64,000 nt of DNA from Emydura subglobosa. Taxonomy: Eukaryota; Chordata; Testudines; Chelidae. The notes under the pieces were generated by a model. That model was not told where the DNA came from. It saw only the letters and a list, made by a program, of their open reading frames with translations, and did no database searches. Position numbers and translations under genes: made by a program. Within the stretch, counting starts at the first letter, position 1. Each line of letters starts with the position of its first letter. The stretch is from NCBI GenBank assembly GCA_007922225.1, contig ML679941.1:56073849-56137848 (forward strand). Reading direction: 5' to 3'. Shown here in pieces: positions 44,428-58,000 of the stretch.

Positions 44428-45689
44428 CTGAGGTTAGTCCTGCTTTGAGCAGGAGGTTGGAATAGATGACCTCCTGAGGTCCCTTCCAACTCCAATATTC
44501 TATGATTCTAACTGGTTGAAAAACTCAAAGAGTAGTTGTCAATGGCTTATTGTCAAACTGGGAAGATGTATCTATTGGGATCCCCCCCAGGCTTGTCCTG
44601 GGTCTGGTAGTATTCAAATATTTTCATTAAAGATTTGAATGAGTGAAGAGTATGATCATAAAATTTGCAAATGACAATGAGCAGGGAGGGTTGCAAGCAC
44701 TTTGGAGGCAGGATTAAAATTAAAAAAGACCTTGATAAATTGGAGAATTGGTCTGAATTCAACAACATGAAATTCAATTAAAAGAAGTACAAACTACTGT
44801 AGTTAGAAAAGAAAAATAACTTGGTAGGCAGTCATATAGCAGATCACAAATTGAATATGAACCAACAATATGATGCAGTAGCAAAAAGGCTAATATTATT
44901 CTGGGGTATATTAACAGGAGCATCATATGTAAAATAGAAAAGCCAATTGTTATGCTCTGTTTGGCATGAGCAAGGCCTTAGCTGCAGTAGCGTGTCCAGT
45001 TTTGGGTCCCACACTTTAGGAAAGATATGGACAAATTGGAGAGAATCCAGTGAAGAGCAAGAATGTTAAAAGATTTAGAAAACCTCACCTTAACAAACTT
45101 GGGCATGTTTAGTTTTCAGAAAAAAAGACTGAGGGGGGGGAACTAACAGCAGCTCATATGTCAAGTATTGTTACAGAGAGGATAGGAAGCAATTGTTCTC
45201 CATCTTCACTGAAGGTAGGACAAGAAATAATGGGTTTAATCTGCAGCAAGGGAGATTTAGGTTAGGTATTAGGAAAATTATCCTTATAATTTGAAAGATT
45301 AAGTACTGGAATAGGTTACTCAGGGAGGTTGTGGAATCTCTATCAATAGAGATTGTTAAGAAGAGCTTAGAGAAACACCTCTCAGATATGGTCAAGGTAT
45401 AGTTGGTCCTGCCTCAGCACAAGGGACTGGACTAGATGACTTTTCAAGGTCCCTTCCAGCTCTACATTTTTATGATTCTACTTCTTTCACTCACTTGTCC
45501 ATGGTCAATAGTGACCATTATTCTGAGAAGTGGGATATTCTGCCTTCTGCATTCAAATCAGCTAAATCAGGCTGGAGCTACAGCCCATCCTTGTCATAAG
45601 CGAGCTCTTAGAGGTTGCTGCCACTGCTGGTTTTGCTGCCTGATCCACACATCTAGGATTTTCCCCTGACACACTGGTCTGCTTTCCTT

Positions 45690-46850
45690 TGGTACTTCTG
45701 TGGTGAGGATGGAGAAAAATAATGTTTCTGCCTGTTGTTAGTCATGCACCCAAACCAAAGCAATCCTTCCTGTCTCTAAACAGAGCCTACTAGTCCCTTC
45801 TTGAGGAAATCTGCCACTATCTTATGAGATTCTCCAAACAGGAGAGAGCCTCTGAATTTTGATTAGCACAGGGTTTGGAGTGGGCAACCAAGCTATGCCA
45901 ACCAAGGGCACAGGTAGATGCAGTGCCTGGCTGCTAAGCTGAATGTCATTGCCCTTGCTGAGAATCTCATCATGTCCATTGAGGCATCTATAACAAAGGC
46001 TGATACTAGGGCTATTTTCTAAAGGGTAGCCCTGGAGGTCAGGATGGTCCTTGTCATCCAGGGCCTTACGATCATCCAACCAGGACATTGAGACTCATGT
46101 AAAGGAGCTAGTAATGAAGGACACAGACTGGCTGAGGAAGCTTCAAAATCTTTGAGAAAGCCCTTTCTGATAAGATTATCATGCCCTTTGCTAATGACCC
46201 CACCACAGCATCCACCTTTGGAATTTCTGTGATGGCATTTTTTGGCTCTTGCATCTTATGCGGGTGCTTATACACTTTCGTCAGGGTAGTCCCATCCCTT
46301 CCCAGTCAAGGGTCGGATCTAACTTGTCAGGCATTTTCTCTGAGGTTTCTCATCTAAGACCTCATCTGGATGGAGTTCTATGGTAGATGCCATTTTTCTC
46401 CACAGTATCAAAGGTGTCAGGAGGAAAAAAACCAAACCAAAAACCTACCTTTGCTGCTCTTTTGTCTTTGTTCTGCTCAGGGCCTGAATTAGAAAGCTCA
46501 TCACTTACCCTAGAGGGTGTGGAGTCTAAGGACAAATTTTTCTTACCCCTCTTAATATTTTTTTCTTTCCCTTGTGTGTTTCCTGTCTTTTTTTTTTTTT
46601 TTTAAACTCTTTTCGCCTCTCTGCATGGCTGTGGCCACGGTGGAGGAGGAAGGATCTCTTGCAGCCATTTTTTTAGTCTTTTCTCCTTTAGATGTGTCTT
46701 CTTCGCTCCATACCTTGGCAAGGCAATGGTCATAAAGCTGTGAACAGGCAGGGCATAATTTGCCTCCTGTAGAGCCTGTAAATGCTGCCTCACAGAATAC
46801 CACTTTGATTTAGCCCAGTGCTTGCATGATAGCTCTGTCATTGCCTAGGC
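45690..46850 (-). pseudogene. DIRS-like gag region, decayed
   Basis: Minus strand, N- to C-terminal: GGKLCPACSQLYDHCLA (CxxC...HC, cf. the gag zinc motif at 11748) followed by a Lys/Glu-rich stretch, then a segment near 46010-45840 resembling the DAADSAGKSMASA helix region (VSAFVIDASMDMMRFSARAM). Broken by frameshifts. Together with the RT fragment at 40940-41380 it may be one element split by the CR1 nest. Confidence 0.4.
46588..46603. repeat. Poly(T) run
   Basis: Sixteen consecutive T. Confidence 0.85.
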
Positions 46851-46859
46851 AGGGGGCAG

Positions 46860-49800
46860 GTGGAGGAGTCCCAGACATGAGGGCACTGCAGCAGCAGATC
46901 TGGATGGCTAAAATCAGCATGCCACCACTTACCGCATCCAGGATGGGAAGAGAAGGAAACAACACAAACAAAAATATATCTGGCACAGGAAAGAAGCCAA
47001 ACACACCACCACCAATTGCTGCCACGAGGGAAAAAATTGTGGTGGGAAGCAGATAATGGGATGTGTCCAGCCCGGGTTATGCTGCAACACCGAACCACCT
47101 CCACAACTGCAGAGGCAAGGAAAAACCAGTCTCAGAATTGTGATGCTGGGCTGCAGAAAGGTAGCCCTGTTTGTGCACACCTGAGATCTGTAGGAGGGAC
47201 TAACAAGAGGCATGGGGCAATCAAGTTTCCCTTTGTTCCATTCCTGTAGGCCTACATGAAGGCAAAACACTCAGCGACACTTAACAGCCCCCACTGTGTC
47301 TTAGAAGGCTAACTGGTGGCTATCACTCTCCTGGGCCATGGGCTCATTGAGGACCCAAACTTAATAAGGTTCCTTAACCTAATGCAGGCCTCAAAAAGCT
47401 TGTGAGGCCCTGACAACCATGTTTTGTCCTGTTAAGGGTGGGGGAGGTGTCTGAGCAAGGCCATGTGGAGTCAAGAGACCCCTCTTCCCATCCTCCTGAA
47501 AAAAAAGATCTTATATGAAAAGGGCAGTATGCGACTCATACAGGGATGGGGATGAGATTGAAGGAGAGGAAGCAGCCATAAGCCTCTTAAGGCCTCCTAT
47601 GCTTACTACAGGAACCAGAGGCGCCCACTGTTAAAGCCAGACTCACCTTAGTTATTGTAATGCTCTGCTTTTTACTTTGTCCAAATCAGCATCTTGCCCC
47701 ATCCCACACACACCCTCATCCCCCTTACACTCCTTCACTTCCTCCTTCTCCAGATTGAATACAAGTCTTCCCTCTTTCACAACAGATGTTCTCCAATCTG
47801 TTCTACGCACCTCCAACAGCTCTCACACTGTTTTGTCTCCTTTCACGGAGTTTCCCAATGTTGTTTACACTGCTCCTTCTACCAGAGATGGTCTTCCTCT
47901 ATTTGACCCCCGCCTACTCCGACATCAGCAAATGCTGCACTTGTTCTTTATCTTATCCCAAATAGTAACCTCTTGAGACAGGGAACATGTCACGCTATAT
48001 TTTGTAAAGTGCTCCATAAATTGTCTGCTTTACCAACGTTAGCAAAGCATTCATGATAAAGTCAGGCCCATCCAGGGAATCCTGGCCTGCTTTGGGAAAA
48101 GGAGTTAAGAGGCTGCCCCCTATGGCTGAGATTGTTGATTGTTGAGATTGTTCCCTAAACCTGGGGAGATCAGCCAGCGTGCTAGGCTGGAACAGATTAA
48201 AAGAGGTGTGATATTATCTAATGGCACACAAACTGTGTCAGGAGCAGCTGTGTAAATACACTCAAACTCTAGTTAGGAGGTAGCCTTGGCCTCTTCTTCC
48301 CCTCCAAAGGCCAGGGAGCAATCTAGGTAGTGAGATTTAGATAGTGTGATCTAAAGAACCCTCCAATCCCCACCCTCGGTTTCTTTGGTGTGTTACAGGC
48401 CTAAACTCCACCTTCATCAGGTGGCAAAGAACCTAACTCTTGTTGAGCCAGGCTGGGAGCCCTCTGTACAGCACAGGGAAGACTGACTAGCATAAGGAGT
48501 CTGTTAGGCATCATGCCACCCCCACACCTGAAACATTTTCTCTCTCTTCACATAAGTCTTCAATAAAAAAAGGAGCCTTTTGGAGAGAAAGGAGGCTGAA
48601 ATGAAGGTTGTCTTCAGTGACTGGTGTATCTATTTTAGGTAGGAAAAAAAGCAGTTCTCATGGTGGTGGCAGACTAATACATTCTTTCATAGGAAATGCT
48701 AGTGTAGTTCAAAAAACAACTTTTATAACTGGTAACAGCAGACAGTTTTTTAAGCAATACAACCTCCTGTTAAAGTAAAATTTAAGTTTCGCTAATTCAT
48801 TTGACCATTCATTGTAGTTAGGAGACCTCACCCTCTGCAGAGGTAGTATGTACCTATTTAGACCCTGTTTACACCAGAGATAAAACAATGTTGGCTAGAA
48901 TCATGTTTAAAGTTCCTGCTAGAGAAGTAACAGTAGTGAGCAGGTTTAGCCACATCATAAATGGCTAACCACCACTATAAAATCTCTAACCCTTCTGTAG
49001 TACTGAAATCACAGCATACACTGCATTTAACAGTATTAGCACTTCTCCAGTACAAACTATTTGAACATACCTTATAAACTATAGCATAGTCAGTAAAGCC
49101 ATACTCTGTTGTAAGAAGCAGGACACACACTAGACCACTTTAATTTAAATTGCTTCTATAAAAAAAAAGTTGTGTTTTTGTGTGGTTTGGTTTTCCCGCA
49201 TGATTCAGTTATATACACACATGATTTGAAATAGCTGAGTTTTAAAACCGCCTCTTATAGTAAAATAAGTCCTCGGGATCTCAGGAGGATTGGAGATGTT
49301 GCTGAGAGGATGTCCTTTTATGGAGTTAACCAACCGTTCCCTCTTTCCCTTACAAAGATTAAATACTTCATTTTCTTCTTTGATGCACTATTAAAATCAG
49401 TTAATACTAGATCTTAGAAGTACTATTGTTTAAACGGTACTTTTTATTTCACCCACTAATGTATATAACAGGACAAGACATTAGAATTTCAAGTTCTAAT
49501 GAAAACACTGATGCCTTCAAGGGCACGAGAAATTTTCCAACACTACCTAATGGATTTTTCTTTGAGCATGGCAAGAGAAAATTCACATGAACTTGTGCTG
49601 CTCTACAGAGTATCCATCTTCCTTGTCACTGTTCCTCTAAGTAATTCTCATTAAAATTAAAGTTACAAGTTCAGCCAACTAGAATTGGATCAAAATGTAG
49701 TTTATACACCAGCACTATAAAATAAAGCAATACAGATCACCAGAAGAGAGCTGGGTAATGCTACTTAAAGTTTACTATCTTCAGCTATATGAAGAAACCT

Positions 49801-51160
49801 TTAAGGCAGAGTACATAATTTCCTGAGAAAGATTTAAAACTTGAGTTTCTTTGGAATAAGAGTGAGCCAAATAGCTTTCTGCTACACAAGCACAGAAAAG
49901 CGAGATCAAAAGGGTAACAAAACACTGATAATAAGTATCTGCCATGCCTAAGAATATAAGCACTCAGTCCAAAAGCTGTAACCTTTATAGTAATGAACCC
50001 TATTTTTAATAAGGTTAAAGAAAGTAGAGTTACTGTGGTGAATCATATTGATACAAATGTTTCATGTTTCCCTGAAATAGGGCATACATAAAAATGCCAT
50101 GGGTGCTATCATTCATTAAGGACGTTTTAAATACATTTTGGAAAAATGCTTATGTAGCACATGCTAAAAATGTTAGCGTACTGAGGCGTTTGAGATATTG
50201 AACAGAACAAAACACTGATTGTATTTAAATTTTCTACTGTGTGGTCTACATCTGATTCATTCAAAACTAAATAGACAATGTGCTCAAAACTAACGAAAAC
50301 AGAGCTTGGATTTATTGTTACATCTTTTTCTGATGCTGGCTTACCAATCAATAAGTGTAATCAGTCTTTTAGAATGGACAATTATTTGAAGCTTTACTTG
50401 TTTCTACAAATCAGGCATGTAAGTATGAATGAATGTGGAAGAACAGAATATATCCCTGTTGCCCTGGTGTAGGACCAGTTTTTTATCCACTTAAGGGAAA
50501 ATTACCTTGGAACTCCCAAGAGTCACAAACTTCAAGAAGAAATGATTTTTAATCAACTGACGTCATGAACCATCTCCCCCGCTTATTTCCAAATCTGAGA
50601 ACTATTTACCGTCCCATTTGTGATCACATCATCTCTGGAACACCTGTACAAAATTATTTATATGGAAAGTTAATAGTATTGAACTGTGTCATTTGATTTG
50701 GAACGTGGGAGTGAACTAGTACCATATGACCAACCAGTTCCAGCAAATACTTGTCAGTTCACTGGATTGGCAGAAATATCCCATGCTGTAGTGTATGTCT
50801 GAGGTCCCTTTCTCCATCTAATTAAAGGGTAGAATTATGGAATAAAAGAAATGTTGGTTTCTATGAAGCAGTATCTTGTACTTTCCAGTACTGGAGTAGG
50901 TGCTGTCAGTGGTGACCATCAAAACAAGACATGGTGTTTGTATCTTTGGCAGAAGGAGGAAAGACCTTTTGTGGACATGAAAAATATTTCCCAGCCACAA
51001 TAACTGCGACTATCTCAATCCCATTTTCATATTTGTGATTAAGAGAGAACAAATAAAGACAACAGCTTTCTTAAAAGTTAACTTATATTCAAAATATCTT
51101 TGTATAAACAACTGTAATACTACAGAGTAGTATCTTAATACAAAACAGTTCAATATTAAC
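46860..51160. other. Intergenic stretch before the ZFC3H1 3' end
   Basis: 46860-47280 may be the 5' end of the DIRS-like relic (AGATAATGGGATGTGTCC resembles the terminal words near 24560). 47640-48030 looks like an L2 3' end (AACCTCTTGAGACAGGGAAC, TTTGTAAAGTGCTCCATAAA). 48040-51160 is AT-rich; I see no gene or named repeat there. Confidence 0.45.
47640..48030 (+). mobile_element. L2-like LINE 3' end
   Basis: Pyrimidine-rich coding remnant (CTTCACTTCCTCCTTCTCC ... CACACTGTTTTGTCTCC) followed by the L2-type tail phrase GTAACCTCTTGAGACAGGGA and GTAAAGTGCTCC. Confidence 0.45.
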
Positions 51161-51877
51161 TGTTCTTTTAAACTGTTAAACTTTATTATAAATTAAAATT
51201 TCTTTACAAAAAAATTGCACATAATAATTGACCACTCTTTTTCTGATGCACTGGCATTTGCAATAGTTTCTTTAATCTTCAAGTTTAATAGTCTCTGCCA
51301 TGAGTCCAGAATGCAGAAAGGGCAGTAAACAACCCTCTTAGAGCCTTCAAGTGCAAGAAGCATACTTGTGGCCCCGGCAGTTACGCTTTTCTTAAGAGCG
51401 GCTGCTTTTGTTTAAATCCTGTAATGAAAAAAATCTCAAAAAGGTTTAAAAAAGGAAAAAACTAAAGTGGACTGCTTGCTTTTTACTGTAAACACAGTCC
51501 AGTACTTAACCCCAAACACAGATCTCTCAGGCATCAGCGAGAGTGTCAAGTGAATCAGGAACAGCACAAGATAAAGAAAAAGGAAAATAAAAGGAAAACA
51601 AAACAAAAAAATAAGTCTGTCATTTTGATTAACTATACTTACGTACATGATGTTATGAGATTCTGGCAGGGCCCAGAAGCAGGCCAAACAGGGAGTTCAA
51701 TTATCCAGAGAGGAGGGTCATATTAATTGTTTCCAGGTTCAAGGAAAGCAGATTGGAGACTTGATATGCTCAGCAAAGCTCATCTGCCTTACACAGAGCT
51801 TAGGCATGGATCAGCCTGAAGAATCATTCAAATGATTTTGGCATTTAATAGGACTTAGGACTGACTGCACCCAGCGT
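51160..51877 (-). other. ZFC3H1: ZFC3H1 3' UTR (candidate extent)
   Basis: From the stop codon to just past the AATAAA at 51187-51182. It contains a slightly CpG-bearing block (51370-51400) in otherwise AT-rich sequence and no recognised repeat, which suits a functional UTR. Confidence 0.5.
51182..51187 (-). terminator. ZFC3H1: Candidate ZFC3H1 polyadenylation signal
   Basis: TTTATT on the + strand is AATAAA on the - strand, about 690 bases after the stop codon. It is the first canonical hexamer I noticed downstream of the stop. Confidence 0.5.
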
Positions 51878-52015
51878 TCAGTGATTCTTGCTTTCTGTTC
51901 TGTAAGTGTTTAAATTTAAAAGCTCATCTAGGCTGACTCCAACCTCTTGGCACTTGGAAACTAGTTTTCTCAGGTTATCAGTTTTACCTCCTCCTGATGC
52001 TTCAAACAAGAGTTG
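51878..52015 (-). CDS. ZFC3H1: ZFC3H1 terminal coding exon
   Basis: Acceptor CTCTTACAG, then QLLFEASGGGKTDNLRKLV, SKCQEVGVSLDELLNLN and the end TESKNH, stop TGA at 51880-51878. 45 residues. The ending matches human ZFC3H1 as I remember it. Confidence 0.95.
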   Translation of the reverse strand, partial: QLLFEASGGGKTDNLRKLVSKCQEVGVSLDELLNLNTYRTESKNH

Positions 52016-55000
52016 CTGTAAGAGATGGGGAAGCAGATATAAGATTTAGCCAGAGCTTGAGCATCACCACATCTATGGATATGGGATATGCAGAAAATTT
52101 ATATGAAACCTCAAACTGAAACATAAGGAGAAAACATTACATCTTTCCACAGCGTTGCACATAGAGGTAACTTCTGAAAGGCTCTCTGATATAAATGATG
52201 GACCTGTAAAATAAAAAACAAATACAAGTTAATGCTACTTAGTGTATTCAGAAAATAATACAAACATTTAAATCACATAGAACTGTTGCAAAAAGATTTC
52301 TGCATACAAAAACCAATCTTATAAGAAAATGTAGGTTGTAAACTCAAGCACTCAAGTTAGGAAATGCCAACTTTAAGCCTGCCTATGCTTTAATTCTGAC
52401 TCTTGGGTGTACACATTAGTATGATTAATTACATGATCACATACTATTTTTTTCCATACAACCCTTGCTTCTGTCATTGCACAGGAGGCATGATGCTCAG
52501 GGAATGAAGCAGATGTTCAATATCCTTTTCTCCTCATCATTCAATGTGTGGCCCCATGACTTGCTTATTACATACCATCCAAATTCTGCACGGAATAAAA
52601 AATTAACTGCCTCCAGGGCTTGTGTATGGCATTCATCATTGTATTCTCTGTCTCAAATATTAATACATTTACTTTTGCAAACTCCCCTGTAACACAGAGT
52701 ATTAATATTCCAATTTTATAGATAGGAAATGGAGGAACAGGGAGATTAAGGCAAAGTTTATGAAAGCCCCTACCCATTTGGGGTGTGAGTGACTGAGCCT
52801 CAAACTGAGACACCTGATCTATTTCTTGATACAATGTTGCATTTTGACAGCATTTTCTGTTCAAAACACTGCACAGTCATTAATCCTCAACACCTCTGGG
52901 AGGCAGATGAGTAAGCATTATTCCAATTTTACAGGTAGGGATTCTTTATCTGTCTAAGTAACATGCTAGAGGGAATCAGTGACAAAACCAGAATCAGAAC
53001 TTCCCAATTCCCAACCTTGTGCTCATTCCTCTAGACTATCCTGTTTTACTGCCAGTTGAGTAATCTCAGGTCTCACTGATCTCAGCTGCAGTTACAAATG
53101 CTCATCATTTCTGAAATTCAGGCCCCAGATGTCTCAAGCTGAGCAACCAGAAAGGAATAATTAGTGATGATTTCTGATCTATGGGAAGTTGGACAAATTA
53201 GAAACTGGTTGCAGAAGCAAAGGTGGGACAGAGCATTCAACTAAGTGGCATTCAGCTGTTTTAACTCCAAACATATCCTTGCCCTTCCTGCAGAACCCTG
53301 CCTCATTTTCCACATATCTCTCTCTGAACTTCTAGTGTGAATAAGGCAGGAGTCCTACAGTCTCATTTCACTGCAAACTTGCTTCACGCCCTGAGCACAG
53401 TCCATCTTGTACACTGAATGAGACCAGGTCCTGTGGGAAAAAAGATAGGCTATGACCATGCCATTAAAGACTGCATCATAAAGTATGGAAGGAGGTTAGA
53501 ATTAAGGTTGCTGAGCAATTCTGGTATTTCTTACTTTCAAGTGCTTGACTTTATAGCCTAAATAACTATTTAACATAGGTTTTTCATATGTATTTCCCAG
53601 TATTTAAAAAAAAAAAAAAAAAAAAAAAGAGGCAAAACCAAAACTCTAGTATGTGCAATTAACAATCCCCATGCCATGCATTCTGAACCCCAAACCCTTG
53701 GCAAGGCAGCATAGACCCAACTTCAGCTAAAGAAATACCAACACGCTAGCTGGAAGCAGAAGGACAAGCTACTAGGACCATGACACAACACAATAAAACA
53801 TTGTGTTACGTATGCAGAAGCAGTTCCATTTTACAGACAGCATACCCAAGGAGGAATATTTGTCTCTCAGAAAGAGTGCCAATCTTGCTAAGTGGCTGAA
53901 TCTCAGTCTGCCACATTAGAGATCTGAGTTCTAGTCCCAGTTTGTGTAACGTGTAAGCTCTTGCTCAATAAAAGGCTCCGAAGAGTGCAGAATTAACACC
54001 AGTTAGAAGAAACAGTAAATCTAGAACTCATGGTTTCTTTGTCCTCTAACACAGTGCACCTTTCCATGGCCAAAGTGTGCTTTGATGGGGGCAACAGCAA
54101 CTAGAACAGGATCAATTCTGTCTGTGTCCCATCTGGAAGTTCCATTCTGTTTGAGAGCTGCTGTAATGAGATGCTGGGGAAGGTGTATGAGCAGTGCTAT
54201 TGGACTATTAAAGTCTTTTTCACCAAGCGTACAGCGATTCTACACTCAACTTGATGGCATTTCTCAGTATGTTTCTATGTGTTTTGATCAGATGTGGCAT
54301 TCATTTCCAAACTTCACAGAATATTGAAAATCAAAAATGGGTAAGTGCAGGGACACAGACCTCCTGGCTTCTGTTTCAACCCAGTCTATATGGGTATGTC
54401 TACACTGCAATTAGACACCCACAGCTAGCTCATGCCAGCTGACTCTGGCTCACAGAGCTTGGACTAAGGGGCTCTTTAATTGTAGTATAGACATTTGGGC
54501 TCGCTCTGGGGACCCTCCCATCTTCTAGGGTCCTAGAGCCCAGGCTCCCATCCCAAGCCCAAATGTCTACACTGCTATTAAACAGCCCCTTAGCCCAAGC
54601 CTCCCGTCAGCTGTCATGGGTCAGTCATGGGTTTTTAATTATAGTATAGACATACCTTAAACTGTATATAGATCAAAGAACTAGTTGAAGGCAGACTTAA
54701 CACCTTTCAACATAACAATACCCCCCATCTTAGGTGTGGCCATTCTCCCAACAGAGTGGAATATGTTGACATCCTGAATGACTCTCCCAGCCAGAAAAAA
54801 AAAAGTGGGGGGCACACAAACCCTGGCAGGAGGATAAGAGGGGACCCCACACAGAAATCCTGGAATGTTGAGGAGGTCACTGAAGAGTGTTGTAGGGAGT
54901 CCCTAGTGCATGCAGCGAGCTTGGCCTACAGAAGCCATGAAGCATGTGACCCTCTAGTTAGTGTTCTTCTAAAAAGAAATGTGTGCTGTGTGAAATACAG

Positions 55001-58000
55001 CTAATGACTAATTTGACCAGCTTCACTGCCTAATCTGAACAGAATTTCAAGCGACCAGGAAAGACACCTCCCTGACACCAGAACTATACCTCTGCCAATT
55101 CGAAGTCCCACTGCAAATGATGGAGGGTGTTAGAATTCTTCAAAAAAGACTGAAAGAATTTTCATTTTATTGATAATGGAAAAATTTTAAGCAACGTAAG
55201 ATTATGTGCCACTGCTAGAACACTCTGCTTTTCTTTCCAACGTTGTTAGAAGTATTGCTACTCACTCAGCTCTTACTATATTATTTTGAGCATAAATGAA
55301 CACATACATAGCACATTATGATGCACGCATTAGTATTGCTGAAATGCTTCATTCTGCAAAATGAGCTGCCAGAAAGATTCCTTGTATTTAAAGTATCTGT
55401 TTTTGGTTTATGCTCAGAACATTTCAACTACCCCAAAATCTTAAATTTTATAAAGATGACCTATGCTCTGTGTGCAGGCAGGTATACAGACAGTTTCATA
55501 GAACTTTCTTTGTTAAAACAATCGGTTGCAATGTTGACTTACCTCTCTCTGTCCCTTTAGAGAGCATTCGGCAGCAATGGCTCTGAGAAAAAGAAATACA
55601 CAAAAATAATTTATCCCTGAATAGAATTAAATGCCATTATTGGCAGAATACGGATTGTGGGATGGGATTAAACACCCTGAAAGTAACAGACTAACTTCCA
55701 ATGATGATAATCTAAAGCAGAAAAGGAGGGGGGAAAAAAAAGTAGCCATTTTTTAAAACAACCTTACATGAGCAAGACATTTCATTGGTTCCCCATTATG
55801 AACAAACACTGAAGAAAATGATCAGTTGAGCATCACTGGATAATGGAGATTATTGCTATTGTGATATATAAAAGGGAGGGTAGAGAGGAGGAGGAGACAG
55901 AAGTCAATAATTTAATCATTAAACAGCAGTTTGTAAATACATTTTCCATATTTATCCAAACAATTGCCTATATGTTTTTTTTACATGGAAACTAAATGAC
56001 TCATTTTACCTTAAAAGCACCAGTACCTTTGCCTGTTTTAACCAACTGCTGAAAGTCTAAAATAATGAAAAAAAAGCCTTCCAGTATAAAACCAATTTGA
56101 AGGACATTTCAGATTTACCTTTGTGATGCAAACCTTATAAACAAAAGTAATATCTATGAAAACAGGTTTATGATTGTTGCATTACATTTTCCAGATGGCC
56201 AGGCATGTTGGGATATTATATGTAAACATCTTGGCTTGCAGTTTCAGTATCTGAACATTGTTCTCTTCCCAAAGTTGTTGAAGCAGCCTGTAAAGAACAT
56301 TCAAGGGAAATAAGTACAGTTCTTATCATAAGGAATAAAAACATTTTTTTAAAGATACAATCATGTTGATCTAAGTATGATGTGCTTATGTGCACAGTGA
56401 CACCACCATGAGCACAATTTTTAGGTAAGCTGAAAAACGTTATTGGAGGCAAACATTCAGGGAATCAGAGCAAAGTGTGGGGTCAGAGATACATAAGGCA
56501 TACTACTAGCCTACTGACACTACTAGCAGAAGATACAAGTTCTATCTAGGTAACAAACATTTCTAACAAGTGCATCCTAGCAGTACCATTATAAATTGGT
56601 TTTGGTAAGGAATTTATTTCTTGGTTGAAAAAAATCCAGCCATTTAATCTTGTGTGTCATTTAAAAAAGTATTAAAAGATTTCATGCCATTGGTCCATAA
56701 CAAAGAAAAGGGAGAGCTCTGGGATTTTTCAGCTGACCGTTTGAGTTATAGTTGTACGTGACAAATAATAATGCCTTCTTTAGAGCTATTTCCAGTCTGA
56801 ATATGCATTTTGAAACATTTCATAAATATGAATCACTCCCATCTGTTGAAAAGGCTTATAAATGGAAAGAGAACATTAAAAACAAATTAAGAATTTGTCT
56901 TTATAAAAAAAATCTGAACGAATGTAAAGTTAAGGCTCTCACTAGCCCTATCACTCTCGTCTACCTACATATTTTGTCTTCTGTTGAAGCAACATTTTGA
57001 ACAGATTGTGTTTGTATGTCTTAATAAAAAAACGTAACTTTTCTTAAGTTTTTCTCAACTCACCCCCAAATCAAAAGCATCTGCAGCTTCTAGCCTTCTG
57101 TCCACACACCCCAGATAGCAATATGAAAGCTACCAATTACTCCTGTAAGTCACTTTTTAGCCCTTCTGCGGATGGAACAGAATTCTGTCAGGCATCAGGA
57201 AGAGACTGGTAAGATGCCAAAATGCAAGGGTGTTCCTTCATCACAGGGCAGCAAAAGAGTGCTTGCAAAGTTTATTAACTTGCTGCCTTTTCAAACACCT
57301 ATATTTACTGGTCACTACAGCACTTGTCTTTATTCCCTCTCTTGTATTAAATTAAAAGATGTTTATATCAAGCCCTTTTTTTAAGAGGAGTTTTACTCGT
57401 ATTCTGACAGACACATGGATATATTGAACCTGAACCTTTGCTCTTGCCAGACTTTTATACAAAGAGCTTTAACCACGTCTTGGTTATTTTTAATACTTTG
57501 AATACCCAACTGTAATAGTGCAAACTTGTCTTCAGAAACACAAGATTGTTAGCAATATGCATCTTTATTTTTATTTTCCTACCTCAGTGCAAGTCCAGGA
57601 TTGGTAGGCATGGAAGAGCAAAACCGTTCCAAGGCTTTGGAATGTTGAGACTTTGGAACACAGCTCAAATAAAAGAAAATTACCTGTAAAATTTGAAATA
57701 TAAAAGTGAATCCAATTTAAAGGGTATGAATTCTAGTTACCTGTAATTTTGATGAGAACAATATAATCATTGGAGCATAAACCTTCATCTTAACTGTAAC
57801 TGATTTTTTGAGAGAAACAATTACTATATTTTGCATAGAAATGTAAAAATTAAACTGGACAAAATCTCAACTCCATTACACTGAAGCTTTCCCCTGCCTC
57901 CAGAAAAAATTTGGTCCTCAGATTAGCAAAGTCACAATTACTACCATAAAAAGTTAATAAAACTCAAATAGCTATGCTCAAGATGAATATTCTTTCCACT

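Larger units (their letters stand above)
42602..44512 (+). mobile_element. Younger CR1 LINE inserted in an older CR1
   Basis: 1.9 kb, 5' truncated in the region before RT. It carries two long RT frames, 42593-43459 and 43654-44427, and ends with the CR1 3' UTR and TATTCTATGATTCTA. The bases AAC occur at both junctions (42599-42601, 44510-44512), as short target duplication or microhomology. CR1 spreads by target-primed reverse transcription. Confidence 0.9.
41395..45480 (+). mobile_element. Old CR1 LINE interrupted by a younger CR1
   Basis: Segments 41395-42601 and 44513-45480 are one element. The first contains linker and RT finger sequence (KVEVFNAYFASVFTKK at about 41946, FKLARFDKIHPEICKEL near 42114) up to ACTATAAGGTGTGTGCATAA. 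The second resumes TGGTTGAAAAACTCAAAGAG and continues IGIPPGL, FANDNE and the 3' UTR to TTTTTATGATTCTA. Numerous stops show great age. Confidence 0.85.
52204..55542 (-). other. ZFC3H1: ZFC3H1 intron with MIR and MITE insertions
   Basis: 3.3-kb intron holding an antisense MIR (52880-53045), a 23-A run (53606-53628) and the palindromic MITE (54392-54656). The stretch 52680-52800 resembles another antisense SINE tail (GAAATGGAGGAACAGGGAGA). Confidence 0.8.
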
